Source: Tessaracoccus coleopterorum
Lineage (GTDB): Bacteria > Actinomycetota > Actinomycetes > Propionibacteriales > Propionibacteriaceae
Direction of reading: 5' to 3'
Assembly (NCBI RefSeq): GCF_011174705.1
Contig: NZ_JAANIJ010000001.1
Coordinates: forward strand, 2,170,001-2,234,000
DNA: 64,000 nucleotides
Shown here: in pieces, positions 24,612-34,163 of the stretch
Layout of the letters: each line of letters starts with the position of its first letter
Numbering within the stretch: position 1 is the stretch's first letter
Notes under the pieces: model-generated
The model's database searches: none
The model's input: only the letters and a program-made list of their open reading frames with translations
Told to the model about the DNA's origin: nothing
Made by a program: the position numbers and the translations under genes

Positions 24612-26267
24612 ATGGGCGTGAACGACGTGCCCCAGATCGACCTGATTCGAACCGGATACACCTTCGAGGCGCCCGCCGCGACACTCGGCGTGCTGATCGC
24701 CGACGGCGAGCCGGTACAGGACCTGCCGATCCGGATCCCGCTGGGCATGTTCAACCGGCACGGCCTCGTGGCCGGCGCCACCGGCACCGGAAAGACCGTC
24801 ACGCTCCAGGTGATGGCGGAGGCGCTCAGCGCCGCCGGCGTCCCCGTCTTCGCCGCCGACATCAAGGGCGACCTGTCGGGCATGGCGACCGCCCCACACC
24901 GAGCGAGAAGCTGCTCGCGCGCACCGCGGTCCAGGGCCAGCCGTGGGAGGCCTCCGCATTTCCCACCGAGTTCTACGCTCTCGGCGGCGAGGGGACCGGC
25001 ACCCCCATCCGCGCCACCATCTCCTCCTTCGGACCCATTCTCCTGTCGAAGGTGCTCGACCTGAACCAGGTGCAGGAGTCGTCGCTGGGGCTCGTGTTCC
25101 ACTACGCGGACCGGGCCGGGCTTGCGCTGCTCGACCTCAAGGACCTCATCGAACTGCTGAAGTACCTCACCTCCGACGAGGGCAAGGCGGAACTCAAGGG
25201 CATCGGTGGCCTCAGCACGGCAACCGCGGGCGTCATCCTCCGTGCACTCATCACGCTCGCCGACCAGGGCGCCGATGTGTTCTTCGGCGAGCCGGAGTTC
25301 GACCCGTCCGAGCTGCTCCGGGTCGCTCCCGACGGCCGCGGCATCGTCTCGCTGCTGGAGTTGCCGCGGCTCGCGTCCCGGCCGGGCCTCTTCTCGACCT
25401 TCCTGATGTGGCTGCTCGCCGACCTGTACGAGTCGCTCCCCGAGGTGGGCGACCTCGACAAGCCGAAGCTGGTCTTCTTCTTCGATGAGGCGCACCTCCT
25501 GTTCAACGGCGCCTCGAAGGCGTTCCTCGACTCCATCACCCAGACGGTCCGGCTGATCCGCTCCAAGGGCATCGGCGTGTTCTTCGTCACGCAGACCCGA
25601 AGGATGTGCCCGACGATGTCCTGGCGCAGCTCGGCTCCCGCGTGCAGCACCAGCTCCGCGCGCACACGCCCAACGACTCGAAGGCCCTGAAGGCGACCGT
25701 CGCGACATATCCGAACTCGACCTACGAGCTCGAGGACCTCCTCCAGCAGCTCGGCATCGGCGAGGCCATCGTGACGGTGATGAGCGAGAAGGGGCCCCGA
25801 CCCCGGTCGCCTGGACGAAGATCTGGGCCCCGACCTCGCAGATGGGGCCGACGGATGAGGCCCGGATGCAGGCCATGGTGACAGCCTCGCCGCTGAATGC
25901 CCGCTACGGTGCGGCGATCGACCGCGAGTCGGCCTATGAGGTGCTGACGGCGCGGCTCGCGGAGGGCGCCCGGATCGCCGAGGCGGAGCGACTCGAGAAG
26001 GAGCGCCTCGACCAGCAGAAGGCCGCCGAGCTGGAGGCTGCCAGGCTCGAGAAGGAGTTCCAGCGCCAGCAGCGCGAGCTCGAGCGGGAACGTGCCCGCA
26101 TCGAGAAGGAGCAGCGCGCCGAGGAGGCGGCCCGGCGCAAGTGGGAGCGGGAGAACCCCTCCCTCGTCGAACAGGTGACGAAGTCGGCTGTGTTCAAGGA
26201 CCTCGTGCGCACCGCCGGCCGGGAGATCATCCGCGGCGTGTTCGGGACGGGACGCCGCGGGAGATGA
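24612..26267 (+). CDS. HerA/YjgR-type ATPase (DUF853)
   Basis: About 555 residues. Walker [19 protein letters not shown] lies around residue 58, with [13 protein letters not shown] after it. Further blocks are [18 protein letters not shown], a Walker [21 protein letters not shown], and [23 protein letters not shown]. The C-terminal ~90 residues are a highly charged coiled coil ([20 protein letters not shown]). Frame breaks near 24893, 25600 and 25797. HerA-fold ATPases translocate DNA; the cellular role of the YjgR group is unsettled. ATGA overlap with the next gene suggests co-translation. Confidence 0.88.
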
Positions 26268-26865
26268 ACCGAAGGGCCCTCGGGTCCTGGCGTTCGCGGC
26301 GTTTGCCGGGTGCGCCGGGCCCGCAGGGCCGCCGTCGGCTCCTCCAGCCACGGGGACATCGCCAGAGCCCTCCCGCACGCCCGATCTCAGCCGCCCGCTC
26401 GGCGTCATCGAGAGCATGATCCGCGACGGCGGCGTCACCCTCTACCTGGCCTTCCCGGGTGTGACGGATGCTCCGCGCGGGACCTGGCGGCCCAGATCGC
26501 CGCCGAGTTGGGACACGCGTTCGAGGCGCTCGACGCCGTCGCGAGAATCATCGTCTCGCCTTCGGAGGCGTGCAGCGAGTTCGCGGCCCTGGCGTTCCCG
26601 GACGAAGAGGTCAGGGTCGATGCGCTGCTGGCCGACCTGGCGCGGCCCGGCCCCGGCTCTCCGAGGCGGTCGAGCACGGCCGCCGGTTGCTGTCCCACCC
26701 GGTGCCGTGGGTGAGGTGGTCGTTCTCATCGGCCACCGGGTCAGCATCACCGAGACCACCGGTGTCGAGGTGGCCGCAGGGGAAGGGCTGATCTGCGCGG
26801 CTGCGGGCGGGGGCTATCAGGTACTGGCCAGGACCATGCCCAACGACTGGGCGCGGATGGGCTGA
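26264..26865 (+). CDS. Putative lipoprotein
   Basis: About 200 residues. With one G restored near 26282 the N-terminus reads MNRRALGVLAFAAFAGCAGP, a signal peptide with lipobox (FAGC). A Pro/Ser/Thr-rich linker follows, then LGVIESMIRDGGVTLYLAFPG, AAQIAAELGHAFEALDAVARI and the end GYQVLARTMPNDWARMG. Frame breaks near 26473, 26655 and 26710. No family recognised. It overlaps the HerA-like gene by four bases, so it may be its envelope partner, but that is speculation. Convergent with the solute-binding gene. Confidence 0.6.
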
Positions 26866-26867
26866 GC

Positions 26868-28230
26868 TCAGGTGGCGGTGTAGCGCTCGACCGTCGGGTC
26901 GTTGCGGACCCGGTCGCTCAGGGCCTGAAGCTGCTCCGCCAGCGAGGCGGCCGTCAGCTGCGCCGATAGGAACTGCGCCCACAGCACCCCCTGGGCCGGC
27001 GCGAGGCCGTAGTAGTCGGCGAACCGCCACGTGAAGACGGCGTCGCCCGCGTCGGCCAGCAGCCGCGTCTGGGAGTCGAGCGCGCTCGACCTGAGGTCGG
27101 TGGGTACGGAGTTGCGCACCACGGTGGGGATCAGGTTGGTGCGGGTGAACTCCTGCGCCACCTCGGGTTCGAGCATCGCCCGCAGCAGTGCCTTTCCCCC
27201 TCGGGGTTGGCCGCCGATGCCGGCACCAGGAAGGCCTCGGTCGGGGTGGAGTGGATTGCCGCCGGCGGCAGGGTCGGTGAGGTCGTGAGTGTGGGGACGG
27301 GGGCGGCGGTCATCTCGAAGCCGTCGGCGGTGCGGCCGGCCATCTCGTGCGCGATCCAGGAACCCGACGGATAGAAGAGGGCGCGCCGGTTCCCGGACCA
27401 CTCGGCCTGCGCGTCGAGGAATGGCCCGCCGTGCAGCACGAAGCCCGACCCGACGCAGGTCTCCATGGCCTCGAGCACCCGCAACATGGCCGGCAACTGC
27501 CAGCCCCCTCCTCGAGGTTGTCCAGGGCGAGCCGCACCTCGTCGCCGCCCTCCTTGATCGCGGAACTGATGGCGAGTTCCTGGTAGTAGTGCGCCGCATC
27601 GTCGCCCCAGACGAACAGGAAGGTGTCGAGCGAGCGGGCCTTCTCGCCGAGCTCGAACATCTCGTCCCAGACGGTCGGCACGGCCCATCCCTGTGACGCG
27701 AAGGTGGCCGCCGAGTGCCAGATCCCGTACACCGACAACCCGTAGTGGAGCGCGATGAGACGGTCATTGACGATGCCGGGGCGAGCGCGCTCGCGTAGAG
27801 GGTCTCGGAGATCGGTACCCCGGCACCGTTCGGCGCGTCGATCACGTCGTCGAGGGTCAGGAACGACTCGACCATCTCGCCGATGGCGAGCTGGTCCGCC
27901 CCGGAGTTGTCGAGCAGGTCCGGTGGGGTGGCCCCTCGACGAACCGATCGCCCACCTGCGCCTTCACGTCGGTGACGGGTGTGATGGTCGTGGTCACGGT
28001 GGGATGCAGCTCGGTGAGCCGGTCGGCGGCGAGCCGGAGGTAGCCGGGGTCGAACGCCCCGTCGAAGACGACGGCGTCGATGGAGGTCAGGTCGCCGGGG
28101 CGGCCCGGCCAGGCGGTCGGGCTGGGGCTCGCCGTCGGGAGGGGCCCGGTGGGAGCGGGTCGCTGGTGCAGGCGGCCAGGGGCGCGACGGCGAGCGCGGA
28201 CAGCATGGTCCTGCGGCTGAACGGCGTCAT
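26868..28230 (-). CDS. Extracellular solute-binding lipoprotein
   Basis: About 455 residues. The N-terminus TPFSRRTMLSALAVAPLAAC has a twin-arginine-like run and a lipobox (LAAC). Blocks typical of ABC carbohydrate-binding proteins are present: WAVPTVWDEMFELGEKAR, RRALFYPSGSWIAHEM and PEVAQEFTRTNLIPTVVRNS. Around five frame breaks (near 28150, 27925, 27775, 27505 and 27195). No permease or ATPase gene is nearby, so it is an orphan binding protein. AGGAGG lies seven bases before the ATG. Divergent from the ROK kinase gene, which suggests a linked sugar function. Confidence 0.8.
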
Positions 28231-28375
28231 CTGGTCCTCCTCGGACATCCAACCCTACGGCACGGCAGGGTAGGCCCGGACGGCTGTGGCGGCGAGGGGC
28301 CCGTGGCATGTAGTGTTGGCGCGACCCGCCCCGACGAAGCGCGCGGGCGATGCCCACACTTCAAGGGAGGTGCCG

Positions 28376-29321
28376 GTGACCGACGCCGTTCTCGCCATTG
28401 ACATCGGGGCACGAAGGTCGCCGCGGCCCTCGTCTCACGCGACGGCACGATGGGACGCATCGCGACGGCCCCGACGCCGGGCTCCCAGGGGCCGACGGCG
28501 GTGTTCCACACCATCGAGCGGGTCGTGGGCCAGCTCGCGGACGAGCTCGCGGGCACGGAGGTGGTCGCGGTCGGGTTGCGAGCAAGGGTGTCGTCGATGT
28601 GGCCACGGGACAGGTCAGGTCCTCGACGAGGGCGATCACGGGCTGGACCGGCACTGACGTCGCCGTGGATGCCGGGAGGGCGCTGGTCGCGGTGCTGGGC
28701 TACCTGCCACCGGTGCATGTGCAGAACGACGTCGACGCCTATGCGTTCGGCGAGTTGTGCAGGGGCGCCGCTCGGGGGATCACCGATGTGCTCGTCGTGG
28801 CGGTCGGCACCGGCATCGGGGCGTCCGTTGTCCTCGGCGGGGAGGTGCGGCGCGGCCGGACGGGCGCCGCGGGCGAGCTGGGGCACGTGCCCGTCGTCGG
28901 AGCGGCGCATCTGACCTGCAGCTGTGGATGGCCCGGCCACCTGGAGGCGATCGGCTGTGGGGCGGGCTGATCGCCCACTACCACTGGCTCGGCGGCGATC
29001 TGAGGGCCACCACCGGCCTCGACGTGTCGGTCCGGGCCCGGCAGGGTGAACCCCACGCGATCCGGGCGGTCGTCGAGTCTGCGGCGGCGCTCGGGCGAGG
29101 GATCGCTGCGGCCGTCGCCGTCCTCGACCCCGATGGAGTCGTCGTGTGTGGGGTGGGACGGACACGGACCCGATCTGGTGGGAGTCGCTGGAGCGCCACC
29201 TACGGGAAGAGCTGATCGATGTGCAGCAGTCGGTCCCGCTGCTGCGCGGGCAGCTCGGGGTGCGGCGCCCCTGCACGGGGCGGCCATCTGGGCCTGGGAA
29301 CGGTCAGCCCAGGTGGACTGA
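28376..29321 (+). CDS. ROK-family sugar kinase
   Basis: About 315 residues. One G restored near 28408 gives LAIDIGGTKVAAALVSRDG, the ATP-binding motif. Also present are VHVQNDVDAYAFGEL, VVAVGTGIGASVVLGGEV, GRTGAAGELGHVPV and a CSCGWPGHLEAI segment, a variant of the ROK zinc motif in which one Cys is replaced. There is no N-terminal helix-turn-helix, so it is a kinase, not a repressor. The substrate (glucose, N-acetylmannosamine or other) is not readable. At least five frame breaks. The start is the GTG at 28376 after AAGGGAGG. Confidence 0.85.
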
Positions 29322-29350
29322 CCCGTTCCCGATCCGACAGGTCCGCAGGG

Positions 29351-30624
29351 TCAGCGACCGGTGCCTGCGTAGACGGTGGCCTGCCCGTCGGCGTCGAGCC
29401 CGAACGCGGAGTGCGCGGCACGCACGGCGCGGTCCACATCGTCGGCGCCGACGATCACGGAGATCCGGATCTCGGAGGTGGAGATCATCTGCAGGTTCAC
29501 GTCGGCCTTGGCGAGCGCATCGAAGAAGGTCGCGGAGACGCCGGGATGTGAGCGCATGCCGACGCCGACCACCGAGACCTTGCCGATCTGGTCGTCATAG
29601 AGGAGCTCGTCGAAGCCGACCTGGTCGCGGATCGCCTCCAGCGCCTCGATGGCGCGGGAGCCGTCGGCCATGGGGAGGGTGAACGAGATGTCGGTCTTCA
29701 CGTCGCTCAGCCGCGAGATGTTCTGCACGATCATGTCGATGTTGAGCTGTTCGTCTGCGACCGCCCTGAAGATGCGGGCGGCCTCGCCGACGCGGTCGGG
29801 AACGCCCGCCACGGTGATCTTGGCCTCGCCGCGGTCGTGCGCGACGCCGGTGATGATGGCTTCTTCCATGGTGTCGTCCTTGGTGATCTCGGCCTGGTCC
29901 TTGACCCAGGTGCCTGGCTTGTCGGTGAACGAGGAGCGCACGTGGACGGGCACCCCTTCGCGGCGGGCGTACTCGACGCACCGCAGGTGGAGGATCTTGG
30001 CGCCCGACGCTGCCATCTCCATCATGTCTTCGTAGCCGATCTCGCGGATGTGGCGGGCCGACGGCACGATCCGGGGATCCGCGGTGTAGACGCCGTCGAC
30101 GTCGGAGTAGATCTCGCAGTAGTCGGCGCCGAGGGCGGAGGCGAGGGCGACCGCGGTGGTGTCGGATGCGCCGCGGCCGAGCGTCGTGACGTCCTTCGTG
30201 GTCTGCGCGACGCCCTGGAAGCCGGCGACGATCGCGACGTTGCCCTCATCGAGGGCCCGCTCCACCCGGCCGGGGGTGATGTCGATGATGCGGGCATTGC
30301 CGTGGGTCGGGGTGGTGATCACCCGGCCTGCGAACCGGTGTAGGAGACGGCCTCGACGCCGAGGTCCGACAGCGCCATCGCGAGCAGGGCCGCGGACTGG
30401 CGCTCGCCGGTGGTCAGCAGCATGTCCAGCTCGCGCGACTTCGGGTGCGGCGACACCTTGAGGGCCAGATCCATCAACTCGTCGGTGGTGTCGCCCATGG
30501 CCGAGATCACGATGATGACGTCGTGACCCTCGCCGCGGGTGCGGGCGATCCGCCGCGCGACCCGCTTGATCGAGGCGGCGTCCGCCACCGACGATCCGCC
30601 GAACTTCTGAACGATGCGACCCAT
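29351..30624 (-). CDS. lysC: Aspartate kinase
   Basis: About 424 residues, essentially complete; only one frame break near 30322. It phosphorylates aspartate at the head of the Lys/Thr/Met pathway. The start [19 protein letters not shown] carries the KFGGSS motif. [20 protein letters not shown] and [13 protein letters not shown] (nucleotide binding) follow, then two ACT domains (~270-420) with [18 protein letters not shown] and [20 protein letters not shown] for lysine/threonine feedback. No asd or dap gene is adjacent. An internal start for a beta subunit, as in corynebacteria, is possible but I did not find a clear site. Confidence 0.95.
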
Positions 30625-30745
30625 GCAAACCTCCAAGGAAACCTCGTCGAGTCTAGTTCTTCGGCGCGCACCGGGGCGACCCGTCCGCCGACACGAACCC
30701 GGGCCCAGGGCCGGGTGGGCGGGCTTTCCGGTGTAGCGTCGTCGT

Positions 30746-31933
30746 GTGTTGCCGAAACTCACTGCCGAAGAACAACGCGTGCTCGGGTGCCTCCTCGAGA
30801 AGGAGACCACGGTGCCGGGCAACTACCCGCTGACGCTCAACGCGCTCCGCACCGCCTGCAACCAGTCCAGCAGCCGGGAACCCGTCGTCGACTACGACGA
30901 ACGCACCATCCAGGACGCCATCCGGTCGCTGAAGGACAAGCATCTCGCGGGCGTGACGTGGGCCGACCACGGCAGGCGCACCCTCAAGTACGCCCAGGTG
31001 GCCTCCGAGGTCCTCGCCCTCGCCGCCGATGAGCGCGCGCTGCTGACGGTTCTCCTGCTGCGCGGCGCGCAGGCCCCGGCGAGTTGAAGACCCGCACGGA
31101 CCGCCTCTTCGGGTTCGGCGACCGGGCCGAGGTCGAGGCCTGCCTGACGCGGATGGCCGCCCGCGAGGAGCCGCTGGTCGAGGAGCTGCCACGCAGGGCA
31201 GGGCAGCAGGACACCCGTTGGGCACACCGGATGGGAGACCTCCCGCGACCCGCCGGCCCGGTGGCCGAGGTGGACCGCGAGGAGGTGCTCGCCTCCGGGA
31301 CGGCGGAGCGGGACGCGCTGGTCCGGGAGACCTACGCCGCGGTGGCCGACGCCTACCAGGAGGAGCTCGCGACGCGCCTGGATGAGCGACCGTTGGAGCG
31401 CTGGCTGCTCGACCGGGTCGTCGAGCTGGCCTGGGAGCGGCCGATCGCCGATGTCGGCTCGGGCACCGGAGCCTCCACCGCGTACCTCGCGAGGCGCGGC
31501 GGTGACGTGACCGGTTACGACTTCTCCCCGGAGATGGTCGAGGTCGCCCGCAGGGCGCACCCCGACCTCCGGTTCGAGACCGCCGACCAGCGCCGCCTGC
31601 TCCGCCCGCCCGCCGCGTCGGGCTGGGGCGCGATCACGGCCTGGTACTCGATGGTCCACTACGCGCCCAGCGAGGTGGCCCAGCAGGTCGCCTACCTCGC
31701 CAACCTGCTCGACGAGGAGGGGTGCTCGCGCTGGCCCTGCACGCGGGGCAGCCTTCGAGACGACCGAGGAGTGGCTCGGACACGAGGTGTCCACGCCCTG
31801 GGTGCGGCACGACCCGGCGCACGTGCGAGCCACCGTCGAGTCGGCCGGCCTGGTCGAGATCGAGACCTACGTCGAGATCGGTGACGACCGCGACCGGCTG
31901 TTCATCCTGGCCCAGCGGCCCGCCACCGACTAG
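30746..31933 (+). CDS. YceH (DUF480) - methyltransferase fusion
   Basis: About 395 residues. Residues ~1-165 are a YceH/DUF480 double winged-helix domain ([21 protein letters not shown], then [20 protein letters not shown]). After one C near 31078 it continues [20 protein letters not shown]. From ~residue 185 a class I SAM methyltransferase follows: [37 protein letters not shown] (motif I) and [17 protein letters not shown]. Further frame breaks near 31722 and 31748; the end reads [18 protein letters not shown]. The fusion links a DNA-binding-like module to a small-molecule-type methyltransferase. Substrate unknown. GTG start at 30746. Confidence 0.8.
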
Positions 31934-32002
31934 CGCCGGCGGGCCTCGGGCCATCCGCCGGAACCCCGGGCGGAGGACGCCTCCCACCATTAGGCTCTTG
32001 GC

Positions 32003-33007
32003 ATGAGCACGGTGCGCTGGGGAATAGTCGGAGCAGGATCCATCGCGGGCTCTGTTGCGGGCGACTTCCAGTTCGTCCCCGGCGCCAGCCTCGTCGCGAT
32101 CGCCTCACGCTCCCAGCACAAGGCCGACGTCTTCGCGGCCCACCACGGGATCCCGAGGCGTTCGGGAGCTACCTGGAGATGATCGCATCCCTGACGTGGA
32201 CGCCATCTACATCGCCACCCCGCATCCGCAGCACCGCGACATCGCGTTGTCTGCCATCGCCCACCGGAAGGCGGTTCTCGTCGAGAAGGCATTCACGGCC
32301 ACGCTCGTCGGCGCGCAGCAGGTGGCCCAGGCCGCGACGGAGGCCGGAGTCTTCGCCATGGAGGCCATGTGGACCCGGTTCCTGCCTGTGATCAGCGCCG
32401 CCCGTGAGGTGGTGGCTTGGGGCAGGATCGGCGATGTGATCGCCGTCCAGGGCGACCTCTACGCGTTCCGTGAGTACCAGGAGGGGCACCGCCTCTTCGA
32501 CAAGGGGCTCGGCGGGGGAGCGATCCTCGACCTCGGCGTCTACCTCGTCAACCTGGCCCAGATGTTCCTCGGCGACGTCAAGGGCATCGACTGCATGACG
32601 CGGCTCTACCCGACCGGTGTCGAAAAGGCCGCATCGATCACCCTGGCCCACATCGGGGCGGGCTCTCCTCCCTGACCTGTGGGTTCGACGGTCCCGGCCC
32701 CGGCCGGATGGTGGTGGTCGGCACGAAGGGCTGGATCGAGATCGAGCCCCGCTTCCACCACCCCTCCGTCATCACGATCCACCGCACCGGGGTGCTGCCG
32801 CGGGTGATCGAGGCCGTGCCCTCAGGCCGCGGATACAGCCACGAGTTCGCGGAAGCCACGAAGCGGATCGCCGCTGGCGATCGGCAGTCGCCGACCATGC
32901 CGCTCAGCGACACGCTTGAGGTGATGCGGGTGCTCGAGGCGTGCCTGCGGCAGTCCGGGGTGTACCACCGCGAGCAGGACCTGCCGGAGTTGCGCCCGCA
33001 CGGTTGA
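32003..33007 (+). CDS. Gfo/Idh/MocA-family oxidoreductase
   Basis: About 336 residues. N-terminal Rossmann fold: STVRWGIVGAGSIAGSVAGD (GxGxxG) and PDVDAIYIATPHPQHRDIAL. The family's EKP motif reads VEKAFTATLVGAQ, so Pro is replaced by Ala. The C-terminal domain has LFDKGLGGGAILDLGVYLVN (the GGG..D.G..)  and MVVVGTKGWIEI. Frame breaks near 32155, 32185 and 32660. The substrate is probably a sugar or inositol derivative. Co-directional with the methyltransferase fusion but 70 bp apart, so coupling is uncertain. Confidence 0.87.
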
Positions 33008-33013
33008 TGCCGG

Positions 33014-34038
33014 TCAGCTGAGCGTCGCGTAGAACTCGTCCAGGGTGTCGGTGCGGAGCGCCTCCTGCAGCTGCGTGAGTTTCGCCTCGTCCACGAGGAC
33101 GATGGACTGACCGTCGCTGGACGTGGCAAACCCGGCCGTCGGGAGCTTGAAGGAGTGCATCTCCGAGGGGCTGAAGTTGCGCAGTTGCCAACCGAGGTCG
33201 ACGATCACATCGTTGGTGAGGCCCGCGTCAACGGTGAAGTTCGAGCCGAGCTTTGTGACGGAGTTGCGGAACTTGATCGGGTCGGAGACCGTGCCGGCCG
33301 AGACCAACTCCGTGATGACCGCCTGGATGACGTCACGCTGCCGTGCGGCGCGCCCGAAGTCACCATCGGAGAGGTTCTTACGCTCCCGCACGAAGACCAG
33401 CGCCTCTGCGCCGGTGAGCGTGATCTCACCCTTCGGGAAGGTGAACCCGTTGCTGCTGGATGCCTCCCGGTTGACGACTGTGACGCCGCCGAGGGTGTCG
33501 ATCACGTTGACGAAGCCCTCGAAGTCGATGATGGCCGTGTGGTCCATCGGCACCTTGAGGAGCTGCTCCATGGTCTCCACCGTCAGCGCCGGCCCGCCCC
33601 ACGAGTAGGCGGCGTTGATCTTCGCCTTGCCGCGGCCGGGGATGTCGACCCAGGAGTCGCGGGGAGGCTCATGAGATAGACCTGTGTGCGATCGCCCGAG
33701 ACGTGCAGGAGCTGCAGCACGTCGGAGCGCCCGCGTTCTGCTCCGCGGGTGTCACTGCCCATCAGCACGATGTTGATCGGCGCGTGCTCCTGGCCCGGCA
33801 CCGGTGCGACCGTCGGGGGACGGTTGGTGCCGGTCGGCATGATCGTGGGCTCGCGGTTGATGTTGTCGAGCGCGTCGTAGGCCGTCTTGCTGTAGAACGC
33901 GACGACCCCCACGGCCGCGAGCAGCACTGCGGTGAGCGTGCCGAGGACGGTGAACAGGAGCCAGCGGTTGCGGCGCCGGGCCGTCTTCGTCTCGGTGGGG
34001 TCGCCACCGGTGCCCTCGTCGCCTGTGAGTTCGCTCAT
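33014..34038 (-). CDS. LytR-CpsA-Psr (LCP) family wall-polymer ligase
   Basis: About 342 residues. Cytoplasmic N-terminus ETKTARRRNRWLL, one TM helix (LFTVLGTLTAVLLAAVGVVAFY), then the LCP domain outside: INIVLMGSDTRGAERGRSDV (GSD/R motif), DSWVDIPGRGKAKINAAYSWGG (restored across the break near 33665), TGAEALVFVRERKNLSDGDFGRAARQ (the R..D.GR..RQ block) and VIQAVITEL. LCP enzymes attach glycopolymers to peptidoglycan using polyprenyl-phosphate-linked substrates. Convergent with the oxidoreductase gene; the shared gap is six bases. Confidence 0.92.
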
Positions 34039-34163
34039 GGGACGAAGCATAGGGCTGGCACTCCGGTCGGATGCGCCCTACCACCACCTACAGCCCCGGA
34101 GTGCTCCTCCCGCCGCAGGGATGGTAGGGGGCAGCCAGCCGGCGGCCCCCCTAAACATCCTGC

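Noticed and set aside
28376-29321. ROK gene and other broken genes as pseudogenes
   Set aside because: Each break is one base in a G/C run and the residues on both sides are conserved; essential genes show the same pattern.
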